From: Janibacter sp. A1S7
Lineage (GTDB): Bacteria; Actinomycetota; Actinomycetes; Actinomycetales; Dermatophilaceae
Length of the DNA stretch: 64,000 bases
Assembly: GCF_037198315.1 (NCBI RefSeq)
Contig: NZ_CP144913.1
Coordinates: 2,604,001-2,668,000, forward strand
Direction of reading: 5' to 3'
Below, one piece after another: positions 33,467 to 42,173 of the stretch. The notes beneath the pieces were generated by a model. It had not been told where the DNA came from. It did no database searches and worked only from the letters and a program-made list of their open reading frames with translations. Within the stretch, counting starts at the first letter, position 1. Every line of letters begins with the position of its first letter. Position numbers and translations under genes: made by a program.

Positions 33467-34351
33467 TCAGACCAGGTCGAGCGCGAGGTCGACGATCGGC
33501 GAGGAGTGGGTGAGCCCACCGACGCTCAGGTAGTCGATGCCGGTCGCGCCGTACTCGGCCGCGTCGTCGAGGGTCAGTCCGCCGGTCGCCTCGATCTCGA
33601 CGCTCTCACCGCGCCCGGCGACCCACTCCCGCGCCGCGACGACGGTCGCACGCAGCAGATCCACGGACATGTTGTCGCACATGAGGAACCGCGCCCCCGC
33701 CGCCAACGCCTCCAGCGCCTGCTCGGTGGACTCCACCTCGACCTCGATCGTGACGTCGGGGTATCGCTCCCGGATCGCGGTGTAGGCGGGCGCCACTCCC
33801 CCGGCGGCGACGACGTGGTTGTCCTTGACCATCGCGACGTCGTACAGGCCCATCCGCTTGTTCGTCCCGCCACCGGCGCGCACGGCGTACTTCTCCAGCT
33901 CACGCAGCCCGGGGGTCGTCTTGCGGGTGTCCAGGACGGTGCACCCGGTGCCGGCGAGCGCGTCGGCCCACCGGCGCGTGTGCGAGGCGATGCCGGTCAG
34001 GCGCGACATGACGTTGAGCAACGTGCGCTCGGCCATGAGCACCTGTTGCGTCGAGCCGCGGAGCAGGGCGATGACGTCACCGACACCCAGCCGGGCGCCG
34101 TCGGTGATCCGCACCTCGAGCGAAGGGGGCGTCCCCGACGTCAGCGAGGCCACGCCGTCGAGGACGAGCGCGATCACCGGCCCACCGGCGAGGACACCGG
34201 GCTCCCGGGCGACGACGTGGCCGGTCGTCACCTGGTCGAGGGGGATGGTCGCGGAGCTGGTGACGTCGAGCCCGTCGGGCCCGAGGTCCTCGGCGAGCGC
34301 GGTGGTCACGAGCCGTTGAGCGGCCTCGATCGGGAAGTCCGGGTCGGTCAC
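33467..34351 (-). CDS. nadC: Nicotinate-nucleotide pyrophosphorylase (quinolinate phosphoribosyltransferase)
   Basis: NadC converts quinolinate and PRPP to nicotinate mononucleotide in de novo NAD synthesis. The 294-residue protein shows LNVMSRLTGIASHTRRW, TVLDTRKTTPGLRELEKYAV, AGGGTNKRMGLYD and VAMVKDNHV, the conserved substrate-binding stretches, and the C-terminal GIDYLSVGGLTHS. The GTG start overlaps the nadB stop (GTGA), confirming an operon. Confidence 0.96.
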   Translation of the reverse strand: MTDPDFPIEAAQRLVTTALAEDLGPDGLDVTSSATIPLDQVTTGHVVAREPGVLAGGPVIALVLDGVASLTSGTPPSLEVRITDGARLGVGDVIALLRGSTQQVLMAERTLLNVMSRLTGIASHTRRWADALAGTGCTVLDTRKTTPGLRELEKYAVRAGGGTNKRMGLYDVAMVKDNHVVAAGGVAPAYTAIRERYPDVTIEVEVESTEQALEALAAGARFLMCDNMSVDLLRATVVAAREWVAGRGESVEIEATGGLTLDDAAEYGATGIDYLSVGGLTHSSPIVDLALDLV

Positions 34352-36102
34352 GGCACACCCTCCAGCGCCTCGGTCTCGTCTGCGTCGCTCACGTCCTGCG
34401 GCCAGGCGAGGTCGACGTCCAGCCGGATCACCACGAGCTCGCCGTCACCCGGGTCGCGTACGTGGACGAGATGCGCGGACCAGTCCTCGTCGTCGCTGTC
34501 CGGGTGGTCGCGGCGCACGTGGCCGCCGCGGGTCTCCTCGCGCAGGTGCGCGGCGGTGGCCAGCGCCTGCCCGAGGTGGAGCAGGTTGGTCGTCTCCCAG
34601 CTGTGCGGTCCCGGCTCGGCATCGGACGTGGTCCCGGCCAGCTCCACCAAGGAGGCCAGCGCCGAGGACGTCGACTCGCGCGAGCGAAGGGGGCCGACCC
34701 CCTTCGTCATCGTCGCCTGCAGGACGTCACGCTGACCGGCGTCGAGCAGGCCGGCGCTCCCTTCGCCCGAAGCGCCCACGAGGGGCAGCTCACCGGCTGC
34801 CAGCCGCGCCACGAGGTCATCGGCAATCCGGTGGGCGAAGACGAGGCCCTCGAGCAGGGAGTTGCTCGCGAGCCGGTTGGCACCGTGCACGCCGGTGCAC
34901 GAGGCCTCCCCGCAGGCGTAGAGGCCGGGCAGGTTGGTGCGTCCGCGCAGATCCGTGCGGACCCCGCCGGAGGCGTAGTGCTGCGCCGGGGCAACGGGGA
35001 TGGGTTCGGTCGCGGGGTCGATGCCCAGCTCTCGGCACCGGGCGACGATCGTCGGGAAGCGCAGCTCGAGGAACTGACTGCCGAGGTGCCGCGCGTCGAG
35101 GAGGACGTGATCGGTCTCGGTCGCCTGCATCCGCTCGAGGATGGCGCGGGCGACGACATCACGCGGGGCGAGATCGGCCATCGGGTGCACATCGGCCATG
35201 AAGGCCCTGCCGGTCGAGTCGACCAGGACCGCGCCCTCGCCTCGCACCGCCTCGGAGATCAGCGGTTGCTGACCACTGGCCCCGGGGCCCAGGTGCAGGA
35301 CGGTGGGGTGGAACTGCACGAATTCGACGTCCACGAGCGCCGCCCCGGCTCGCAGCGCGGCAGCCATACCGTCCCCGGTGGCGACGGAGGGGTTGGTGGT
35401 CGCGGAGTAGATCTGCCCCAGACCACCGGTGGCGAGGACGACAGCCCTCGCCCGTGCTGCCCCGACCCCGTCGATCTCGCCCTCGCCGATGACGTGGACG
35501 GTGGCACCACACACACTGCCCTCGTCCGAGGTGAGCAGGTCGACCACGAGCGCGTTCTCGATGATCTCGATCCCGGGGTCGGCCCGCACCGCCTCGAGCT
35601 GGGCGATGAGCGCCCGGGAGATCTCTGCCCCGGTGGCGTCACCGCCGGCGTGCGCGATCCGGTCGCGGCGGTGGCCACCCTCGCGGGTGAGGGTGATCGC
35701 GCCGGAGTCGTCGGTGTCGAAGCGAGCCCCGAGACCGATGAGCTCGCGCACCCGCGCCGGCCCCTCGGTGACGAGCACCTCGACGGCCGACTCGTCACAC
35801 AGGCCGATGCCGGCGACGAGGGTGTCGTCGAGGTGCTCGTGCGGGGAGTCCTCGGGGGCGAGCGCGGCGGCGATCCCGCCCTGGGCCCACGCGGTCGACC
35901 CGGCGGACAGCTCGGTCTTGGTCACGAGCAGCACCCGAGCGACGTGCTCGCGCAGCCGCAGCGCGCAGGTCAGGCCGGCGATGCCGGAGCCGACGACGAG
36001 GACGTCGGCCTCGGCCGTCCAACCGGGCAGTGGGGAGGTCAGGAACCGCGGCAGGACGACCGGAGCCGCCCCCGCCGGCTCATGCACCGCTGGTTCCGCC
36101 AC
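34348..36102 (-). CDS. nadB: L-aspartate oxidase
   Basis: A 584-residue FAD enzyme that oxidises aspartate to iminoaspartate for quinolinate synthesis. The FAD motif is [20 protein letters not shown] near residue 35; [32 protein letters not shown] and [19 protein letters not shown] are hallmark segments shared with the succinate dehydrogenase flavoprotein family. It overlaps panD by 23 nt upstream and nadC downstream. No nadA lies in the window, so quinolinate synthase must be elsewhere. An inverted CGAAGGGGG pair occurs within the coding region (34686-34707). Confidence 0.96.
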   Translation of the reverse strand: MAEPAVHEPAGAAPVVLPRFLTSPLPGWTAEADVLVVGSGIAGLTCALRLREHVARVLLVTKTELSAGSTAWAQGGIAAALAPEDSPHEHLDDTLVAGIGLCDESAVEVLVTEGPARVRELIGLGARFDTDDSGAITLTREGGHRRDRIAHAGGDATGAEISRALIAQLEAVRADPGIEIIENALVVDLLTSDEGSVCGATVHVIGEGEIDGVGAARARAVVLATGGLGQIYSATTNPSVATGDGMAAALRAGAALVDVEFVQFHPTVLHLGPGASGQQPLISEAVRGEGAVLVDSTGRAFMADVHPMADLAPRDVVARAILERMQATETDHVLLDARHLGSQFLELRFPTIVARCRELGIDPATEPIPVAPAQHYASGGVRTDLRGRTNLPGLYACGEASCTGVHGANRLASNSLLEGLVFAHRIADDLVARLAAGELPLVGASGEGSAGLLDAGQRDVLQATMTKGVGPLRSRESTSSALASLVELAGTTSDAEPGPHSWETTNLLHLGQALATAAHLREETRGGHVRRDHPDSDDEDWSAHLVHVRDPGDGELVVIRLDVDLAWPQDVSDADETEALEGVP

Positions 36103-36526
36103 CCGGGTGCTCGCGGTGGGTGACCGCCGAGGTCATCAGCCCGTATCCCTCGGGTACGTCGCCGGCGTCGTGGTACTGCTGCACGATCCGATTGTCCTCG
36201 TCGACGAAGACGACCTGCGGCTCGAAAGTCCGTGCCTCGTGGTCGTCCATGGACGCATAGGCGATGATGATGATCGTGTCACCGGGCTGCACCAGACGCG
36301 CGGCGGCGCCGTTGATGCAGATGGTCCCGGAGCCGCGATCGCCCTCGATGGCGTAGGTGGTCAGCCGGCTGCCGTTGTCGACGTCGACGATGTCGACCTG
36401 CTGGCCGGGGAGCATGTCCGCGGCGTCCATGAGGTCGCGGTCGATCGTCAGCGACCCGACGTAGTGCAGATCTGCCTGGGTGACCGTGGCCCGGTGGATC
36501 TTGCTGTGGAGCATGTAGCGCTGCAC
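36080..36526 (-). CDS. panD: Aspartate 1-decarboxylase proenzyme
   Basis: PanD makes beta-alanine for pantothenate. The 148-residue proenzyme contains the self-cleavage site in [18 protein letters not shown] (G24-S25, giving the pyruvoyl group). A GTG at 36526 is preferred: GAAGGA lies at usable spacing and the product then begins [17 protein letters not shown] as in relatives, whereas the ATG four codons later has no ribosome site at normal distance. It overlaps nadB by 23 nt, and 164 nt separate it from panC. Confidence 0.93.
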   Translation of the reverse strand: MQRYMLHSKIHRATVTQADLHYVGSLTIDRDLMDAADMLPGQQVDIVDVDNGSRLTTYAIEGDRGSGTICINGAAARLVQPGDTIIIIAYASMDDHEARTFEPQVVFVDEDNRIVQQYHDAGDVPEGYGLMTSAVTHREHPGGGTSGA

Positions 36527-36690
36527 GACGGTTTGTCCTTCGTCTCGGCGGTTGACCGTCGTCCAGTCTCTCAGAGGCGCGGGGGTGGAGTCACCGCCGC
36601 TCCGAGGAGATCTGCCCCACGACTGGATCGGACCGACCCCTGGTGGCCCGGAAATCGCCCCTGCCCCGGTCGCAGGCGCCTTCGCCCAGC

Positions 36691-37599
36691 TCAGGCGTGC
36701 AGGTCGGCGTGCGGGACGTCGGAGAAGACCTCGAGCGCCCCACCGCCCGGGCCGACGAGGACCGGGATGTTGTCGATGAGGCGGGTGGTGCCGACCCGCG
36801 CGGCGACGGCCAGCAGGGCCTCTCCGCGATACCACTCGGGCACCTCCGCCAGGCTCGACGGGTGGACGAGCACGAGGTAGTCCGAGAGCGCGAGCGGCTC
36901 GGTGACGAGCACCTCCCGGGCGGCCCGACGGATCGCCGAGGGCCCCTCCTCCGCGCGGTCCGCACCGGCCCGCAGGGCACGGGAGAGCACCAACGCGGCC
37001 TCCCGGTCGCTCCCGGAGAGATAGGTGTTGCGACTGCTCATGGCCAGGCCGTCCTCCTCGCGCACCGTCGGCACGGAGACCACCGTCGCGGGGAAGTCGA
37101 TGTCGCGCACCATCCGCCGGATGAGCAGCAGCTGCTGGGCGTCCTTCTGCCCGTAGTAGAAGCGGTCACCACGGGTGAGGTGCATCAGCTTGGCGACGAC
37201 CGTGAGCATCCCGTCGAAGTGGCCGGGGCGCGACTGACCCTCGAGGACGTCCCCGAGCGGACCGGCGGAGATGCGCACGCCGGGGTCCCCGTCCGGGTAG
37301 ATCACGTCCGGGGTGGGCGCGAAGACGAGGTCGACGCCCTCGCGCCTGCAGATCGCCAGGTCGTCGTCGAAGGTCCGCGGGTACTTCGACAGGTCCTCCC
37401 CCACCCCGAACTGCAAGGGGTTGAGGAAGATCGTCACGAGCACGTGGCGAGCCCGCTCGCGAGCGGTGCGGATGAGCCGGGCGTGCCCCTCGTGGAGGGC
37501 GCCCATGGTCATCACGACGGCCACCTCGCCGTCGGCGAGGTCGGCCCGGGCGGCGGCGAGCTCGTCCCGACTGCGGGTGACGAGGGGTTCGGTGGTCAT
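36691..37599 (-). CDS. panC: Pantothenate synthetase (pantoate-beta-alanine ligase)
   Basis: A 302-residue ATP-dependent ligase. The HIGH-type motif is [14 protein letters not shown] (about 30-43), [19 protein letters not shown] binds pantoate, and [13 protein letters not shown] and [10 protein letters not shown] are the remaining signatures. Its product joins pantoate with the beta-alanine made by PanD. The ATG overlaps the stop of the Rossmann-like gene (ATGA), so the two are coupled. Confidence 0.96.
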   Translation of the reverse strand: MTTEPLVTRSRDELAAARADLADGEVAVVMTMGALHEGHARLIRTARERARHVLVTIFLNPLQFGVGEDLSKYPRTFDDDLAICRREGVDLVFAPTPDVIYPDGDPGVRISAGPLGDVLEGQSRPGHFDGMLTVVAKLMHLTRGDRFYYGQKDAQQLLLIRRMVRDIDFPATVVSVPTVREEDGLAMSSRNTYLSGSDREAALVLSRALRAGADRAEEGPSAIRRAAREVLVTEPLALSDYLVLVHPSSLAEVPEWYRGEALLAVAARVGTTRLIDNIPVLVGPGGGALEVFSDVPHADLHA

Positions 37600-38489
37600 C
37601 GGGTCTCCTCGTGGAGGGTGTTCAGGATCGTCTCGGCCACGTCCCCACGCAGTCGACCTGCCCGGGTGGCACGCAGTGCGGTGGCCCTGGCCTGGGCGCG
37701 GTAGGCGGATCGGATGTCCTGCGGCAGGTCCGCCAGCTCGTCCAGGTGCGCGGCAACGGTGCCGGCATCACCTCGCGCGACCGGCCCGGTCAGGGCCGCA
37801 TCACCGGAGGCCAGCGCGTTGTCCAGGCTGGCCTGCAGCAGCGGGCGCAACACCCGGTCCGCGGGGTCGATGTCGGCCGAGCGCAGGATCTCCATCGCCT
37901 GGGCGACGAGGGTGACCATGTGGTTGCTGCCGTGGGCGAGGGCGGCGTGGTAGCGACCGCGGGACTCCTCGGGCACCCACACCGGTTCGCCCCCCATCTC
38001 GACGACCAGGGTCTCGGCGACGGGCCGCATCGCCTCCGGCGCGGTGACCCCGAAGCAGCACTCGTGCAGCCGCGTCAGGTCGAGACTGGTCCCGGTGAAG
38101 GTCATCGCCGGATGGATCGCCATCGGCAGGACCTCGTCGGCGATCGGGGCGAAGGGGGCCAGTCCGTGCCGGCCCGAGGTGTGGGCCACGAGCTGTCCGG
38201 GGCGCCAGGTGCCGGTGGCGTGCAGGCCGGCGACGAGGTCGTCCAGGGCGTCGTCGGGCACGGCGAGGACCACCAGCTGGGCTGCGGTGACCACCTCGGG
38301 CACGGGCACCACCGGGACGCCGGGCAGGAGCAGCTCCGCACGGTCCCGGCTGGCCTCGGACACCGCCGACACACCGACGACCTCGTGGCCGGCCCCGCGG
38401 AGGGCGGCGCCGAGGACGGCGCCGACACGGCCGGATCCGACGACCCCGACGCGCAGGGTGGGCCGCTCGGGCACGTGTGGGGTGTTCAC
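37596..38489 (-). CDS. Rossmann-like and DUF2520 domain protein (Rv3603c-like)
   Basis: A 297-residue protein with an NAD-type Rossmann motif LRVGVVGSGRVGAVLGAAL, VLAVPDDALDDLVAGL and HTSGRHGL, then the DUF2520 helical domain (PMAIHPAMTF, CFGVTAPE, GRYHAALAHGSNHMVTLVAQ). It resembles a ketopantoate reductase or hydroxyacid dehydrogenase fold and is found beside panC in many actinobacteria, so a role in pantoate supply is suspected but unproven. The GTG at 38489 is leaderless (TAGCGT then 7 nt); the much longer frame upstream is antisense to the methyltransferase gene. Confidence 0.85.
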   Translation of the reverse strand: MNTPHVPERPTLRVGVVGSGRVGAVLGAALRGAGHEVVGVSAVSEASRDRAELLLPGVPVVPVPEVVTAAQLVVLAVPDDALDDLVAGLHATGTWRPGQLVAHTSGRHGLAPFAPIADEVLPMAIHPAMTFTGTSLDLTRLHECCFGVTAPEAMRPVAETLVVEMGGEPVWVPEESRGRYHAALAHGSNHMVTLVAQAMEILRSADIDPADRVLRPLLQASLDNALASGDAALTGPVARGDAGTVAAHLDELADLPQDIRSAYRAQARATALRATRAGRLRGDVAETILNTLHEETR

Positions 38490-38496
38490 CGGCCCG

Positions 38497-38502
38497 ACGC
38501 TA
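38497..38502 (-). promoter_or_regulatory. -10 element heading the DUF2520-panC unit
   Basis: TAGCGT, 7 nt, then GTG at 38489. Confidence 0.5.
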
Positions 38503-38579
38503 CCGGCCGGGCCGCCCCCTTCGTCCATCCGCCCGGGCCGCGCCAGGAGTCGGCGCCCCCGAGCCCTCGAGGACTCCGC

Positions 38580-38585
38580 GACAAT
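38580..38585 (+). promoter_or_regulatory. Possible -10 element of the MidA-like gene
   Basis: GACAAT, 6 nt, then GTG at 38592. Confidence 0.4.
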
Positions 38586-38591
38586 GCGGGG

Positions 38592-39614
38592 GTGCGGACA
38601 TGGCAGGAGGCGTGGGCGGAGGCCCTCTACGGCGAAGGGGGGTTCTACCGTCGCGCGGAAGGGCCAGCCGGCCACTTCGCCACCGCCACGCACGGCCCTG
38701 ACGGCGAACTCCTTGCGGACGCACTGCTGCGGCTGGTGGAGAAGGAAGGTCTGCGGACGGTCGTCGACGTGGGCTGCGGCCGGGGTGAGCTGCTGACCGC
38801 CCTCGCCGCTGTGTCGCGGCACACCCACCCGGACCTCGATCTCCTCGGCGTCGACGTCGTCGACCGCCCCGCCGACCTCGACCCGCGCATCGGCTGGCTG
38901 GTCGCCCCCGGCGGCCCCGAGCTGCCCGACCTCGGCACCCCGACCGAGGCACTCGTCCTCGCGCACGAGTGGCTCGACGTGGTGCCGTGCGGCATCACCC
39001 GCGCGGACGAGGCCGGGACTCTGCGCACGGTCCACGTCGACGAGGACGGCGCCGAGCACCTCGGCGAGCCACTGGACGAGGCGGACAGCGGCTGGGTGGG
39101 GCGGTGGTGGCCCGGGCCGCACCCTCCGGGCGCGGTCGTCGAGATCGGCCGCGCTCGAGACGAGGCATTCGAGCGCCTCGTGGCACGGACGGGGTCGGGC
39201 CTGGTCGTCGCCGTCGACTACGGCCACCGGGCGGGTAGGCGACCCATCGACGGGACGCTCATGGGCTATCGCGACGGAAGCGCCTGCCCACCGCTGCCGG
39301 ACGGGTCGTGTGACCTGACCGCCCACGTGGCGATGGACTCCCTTCGCGCCGATCTCGTGCGCACCCAACGGGAGATGCTGCGGGGCCTGGGGGTCGACGG
39401 CGCCCGACCACCGCTCGACCGGGCGCACAGCGACCCCGCCGGCTATCTGGCGGCACTCTCCCGCGCCTCCCACGCCGCAGCGCTCACCGGGCCGGGACCC
39501 GGGGACTTCCTGTGGGCGATCCGGCGCGTCGACCGGATCACGGGGTCCGCGGCGCGTTCGTCCCCTCGAGGTCGGATCGCGGGGCCAGCGCCTCGAGGAG
39601 GCTCTCGGCGATGA
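38592..39614 (+). CDS. Class I SAM-dependent methyltransferase, MidA/NDUFAF7 (COG1565) family
   Basis: A 340-residue protein. The early GEGGFYRRAEGPAGHFATA is a short form of the MidA N-terminus, VVDVGCGRGELLTALAAV is the SAM-binding motif I, VLAHEWLDVVPCGI is the characteristic NEFLD-like loop, and VVAVDYGHRAGRRPIDGTLMGY matches the DYG segment of the family. The eukaryotic member NDUFAF7 methylates an arginine of complex I subunit NDUFS2 (established). An orphan nuoD lies 1.2 kb downstream. The last 77 nt overlap the convergent SGNH gene. The GTG start has GACAAT at 6 nt. Confidence 0.8.
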   Translation: MRTWQEAWAEALYGEGGFYRRAEGPAGHFATATHGPDGELLADALLRLVEKEGLRTVVDVGCGRGELLTALAAVSRHTHPDLDLLGVDVVDRPADLDPRIGWLVAPGGPELPDLGTPTEALVLAHEWLDVVPCGITRADEAGTLRTVHVDEDGAEHLGEPLDEADSGWVGRWWPGPHPPGAVVEIGRARDEAFERLVARTGSGLVVAVDYGHRAGRRPIDGTLMGYRDGSACPPLPDGSCDLTAHVAMDSLRADLVRTQREMLRGLGVDGARPPLDRAHSDPAGYLAALSRASHAAALTGPGPGDFLWAIRRVDRITGSAARSSPRGRIAGPAPRGGSRR

Positions 39615-40800
39615 GCACCTGCCCGCGCGGTCCGGGGTGCAGGCGGTCCAGGTACACCCCGTCGGGGGCGGTTGCCACCGGCGGCAGCACCGCGGACAGG
39701 TCGACGAAGCTGACGCCCTCGTGCTCGGTGCGCTCGGCCATCTGGTCGAGGTACTGGCTCCAGGGCGGGATCTCGTCGCGCCAGTCCGGCACGAACCAGC
39801 CGACGAGCAGCACCGGGCCCTCGTACCCCTGCTCACGCGTCTGCTCGATGAGCGAGTCGAGGACACGACCGAACTCCGCCGGGCCCACACCGCGCAACGC
39901 GTCGTTGAAGCCGAGCGGCACGAGCAACAGGTCCGGGTCGAGCGAGAGGCTGTCGGCGAGGTAGGTCGGAGTCCGCTCGATGAAGCTCGCCATGACCCCG
40001 GCACGGGAGGCATCGAGGACGTGTACGCAGCGATCGCGGTCACCGCGGTAGGGAGTGAGGTCCGTGACGGTCACGGGCGCCGCGCTGCCCGACTCGCTGG
40101 CGTTGGTCGCGGTGACCGTGTGCCGACCCCGGCCGAGCCCTTCGGAGGACCACACCCTGCGCTCACCGGTGCTGCGCGGGATCGGCTCCTCCGCGTCCGT
40201 GGCGCTGGGTGCCGTCGACCTCGTCGCCGTCGGGATGGCCAGGGCCGGGGTGGGAGCGACGCCGTCGATCTCGACGCGCAGGGTCCCGCCGTCGGGGCGG
40301 GTGCGGTAACCGACGTCGACGGAACGGGCATCGACCTGCCAGGTGATGCTGGCGCCGGGGCCGAGCTGGAGGGCGCGGCCGCCCGGCCCGACATCCGTCA
40401 GCGGCGTGACCTCACCCCGGGTCACCGGGTCGGGCAGGCTGTCGGCGCGGTATTCGGCGGGCACGACGGACGAGGTGCCGTGGTACCCGGCGGACCGCGT
40501 CGGGCAGTCCGGCGTCCCGACCCGCTCCCGCAGGCCCCGCTGCAGTCGGTCGACCCAGCGGTTGTCCATCTGGTCCGTCACGCCCGTGCCCTCGCTGACC
40601 GAGTCACCGAGCACGACGATGTTCGCAGCGTCCTCGCCGGCCCTCTGCACGGCCTGCGTCCACGGGTCGAGGACGGGGTAACCGTCGAAGGTGCGGGTCG
40701 AGGTGGGCTGCGGGCCGGTGGGTGCGCAGCCGGCCACCCCCAGCAGGGCGAGGCCGACGGCGGCAGCCCAGGCTGCCTTCCAGCGGGTCCGTGTCGACAC
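39538..40800 (-). CDS. SGNH/GDSL hydrolase family lipoprotein
   Basis: A 420-residue secreted esterase-like protein. A signal peptide ends in the lipobox GVAGC (C25). Block I is VVLGDSVSEGTG (S67 nucleophile), block III is the GFND segment, and block V YLDRLHPGP supplies Asp and His. A beta-rich insert of about 150 residues (RALQLGPGASITWQVDARSV) lies between blocks I and III and may bind carbohydrate. The GTG at 40800 gives a proper signal peptide; the frame extends upstream over the nuoD start. It probably removes acyl groups from cell-envelope glycans (inference). Overlaps the MidA-like gene by 77 nt at the 3-prime end. Confidence 0.85.
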   Translation of the reverse strand: MSTRTRWKAAWAAAVGLALLGVAGCAPTGPQPTSTRTFDGYPVLDPWTQAVQRAGEDAANIVVLGDSVSEGTGVTDQMDNRWVDRLQRGLRERVGTPDCPTRSAGYHGTSSVVPAEYRADSLPDPVTRGEVTPLTDVGPGGRALQLGPGASITWQVDARSVDVGYRTRPDGGTLRVEIDGVAPTPALAIPTATRSTAPSATDAEEPIPRSTGERRVWSSEGLGRGRHTVTATNASESGSAAPVTVTDLTPYRGDRDRCVHVLDASRAGVMASFIERTPTYLADSLSLDPDLLLVPLGFNDALRGVGPAEFGRVLDSLIEQTREQGYEGPVLLVGWFVPDWRDEIPPWSQYLDQMAERTEHEGVSFVDLSAVLPPVATAPDGVYLDRLHPGPRGQVLIAESLLEALAPRSDLEGTNAPRTP

Positions 40801-40819
40801 CGTGCCATGGTGCCTGACG

Positions 40820-40825
40820 CATACT
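40820..40825 (+). promoter_or_regulatory. Possible -10 element of nuoD
   Basis: CATACT, 7 nt, then ATG at 40833; only 32 nt separate this start from the divergent SGNH gene. Confidence 0.4.
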
Positions 40826-40832
40826 TGCGGGC

Positions 40833-42023
40833 ATGACGAGCACACCGGGACCCGGCACTGGCCCCGGGACGCAGACGCTGGACGTCGGCGTCGGGGACGC
40901 GACCCTGGCCAGCGCGGACATGGTGCTGAACATCGGTCCGCAGCATCCCGCGACCCACGGCGTCCTACGGCTGCGGGTGGTCCTCGACGGCGAGCGGGTC
41001 ATCTCGGCCGACCCGATCGTCGGGTACATGCACCGCGGGGCGGAGAAACTCTTCGAGGTCCGCGACTACCGGCAGATCACGATGCTGGCCAACCGCCACG
41101 ACTGGCTCTCGGCCTTCGGCAACGAACTCGGGGTCGTCCTCGGGGTCGAGGCGATGCTCGGCATGGAGGTCCCGGAGCGTGCGACGTGGGCGCGCACCCT
41201 TCTGGCGGAGCTGAACCGCGTGCTCAATCACCTGATGTTCCTGGGGTCGTACCCGCTCGAGCTCGGTGCGATCACGCCGATCTTCTACTCCTTCCGGGAG
41301 CGCGAGGACATCCAGGCGGTCATGGAGGAGATCTCCGGCGGCCGGATGCACTTCATGTTCAACCGGGTCGGCGGCCTCAAGGAGGACCTGCCGGCGGGGT
41401 GGTTGGACCGCGTTGCGCGAGCCGTGGCGGACGTGCGCGCCCGGATGCCACAGCTGGAGGCGCTGATCATCGGCAACGAGATCCTCGAGGCGAGGACGAA
41501 GGGGGTCGGTCCCCTCTCCCACGACCTCGCCTGTGCCTACGGCGTCTCCGGGCCGATCGCCCGGGCCTCGGGGGTCGATGTGGACCTGCGTCGTGATGAC
41601 CCGTACCTCGCGTACGGGGAACTCTTCGGCGAAGGGGGGCCCGGCCGGGTCGTCACCCGCACCGCCGGCGACAGCCTGGCGCGGCTGGAGGTGCTGCTGG
41701 AGCAGACGCACGTCAGCCTCGACCTCGCCGACGCGTGCGTGGAGCGGATGCGCTCCTTGGAGCGTGGTCCGGTCAACCAGCGCCTGCCCAAGGTCCTCAA
41801 GGTGCCCGAGGGTGACCGGTACACCGCGACGGAGAACCCGCTGGGCTTCAACGGCTACCACCTGGTCTCACGTGGGGAGAAGACACCGTGGCGGCTGAAG
41901 CTGCGGTCCGCGTCCTTCGGCAACGTCCAGGTGCTCTCGCAGGTGCTGCCCGGGTGTCTCGTGTCCGACCTCGTCGCGGTCCTGGGATCGATGTTCTTCG
42001 TGGTGGGGGACATCGACAAGTAG
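40833..42023 (+). CDS. nuoD: NADH-quinone oxidoreductase subunit D-like protein (orphan 49-kDa subunit)
   Basis: A 396-residue member of the complex I 49-kDa/NiFe-hydrogenase large-subunit family. Signatures: [29 protein letters not shown] (R68), [37 protein letters not shown] and [12 protein letters not shown]. The C-terminal [18 protein letters not shown] is as expected. No other nuo genes are nearby, so it is either a second copy or works with distant subunits. It is a single gene, leaderless by the -10 hexamer 7 nt upstream. A MidA-like methyltransferase gene, whose eukaryotic counterpart modifies this subunit, lies upstream. Confidence 0.9.
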   Translation: MTSTPGPGTGPGTQTLDVGVGDATLASADMVLNIGPQHPATHGVLRLRVVLDGERVISADPIVGYMHRGAEKLFEVRDYRQITMLANRHDWLSAFGNELGVVLGVEAMLGMEVPERATWARTLLAELNRVLNHLMFLGSYPLELGAITPIFYSFREREDIQAVMEEISGGRMHFMFNRVGGLKEDLPAGWLDRVARAVADVRARMPQLEALIIGNEILEARTKGVGPLSHDLACAYGVSGPIARASGVDVDLRRDDPYLAYGELFGEGGPGRVVTRTAGDSLARLEVLLEQTHVSLDLADACVERMRSLERGPVNQRLPKVLKVPEGDRYTATENPLGFNGYHLVSRGEKTPWRLKLRSASFGNVQVLSQVLPGCLVSDLVAVLGSMFFVVGDIDK

Positions 42024-42083
42024 GACACCCTCGGACCGTGGCCCATGTCACTTCGGCAGAGCCAGGACGGGTCCGGGGATCTC

Positions 42084-42112
42084 TTGAGAACTCGTTCAAC
42101 CCTCGGTACCTT
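42084..42112 (+). promoter_or_regulatory. Promoter P1 of the first surface protein gene
   Basis: TTGAGA (42084-42089), a 17-bp spacer and TACCTT (42107-42112). The second surface-protein gene has the same arrangement with TTGAGC and TACCTT, and GGTACCTT is shared. The leader is about 55 nt and contains GGGGAG before the ATG. Confidence 0.65.
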
Positions 42113-42173
42113 TCCTTGTGGTACTTACCGACCGGTAGGCAACCAGGACTGAACCACAAGGGGAGTCACACAC

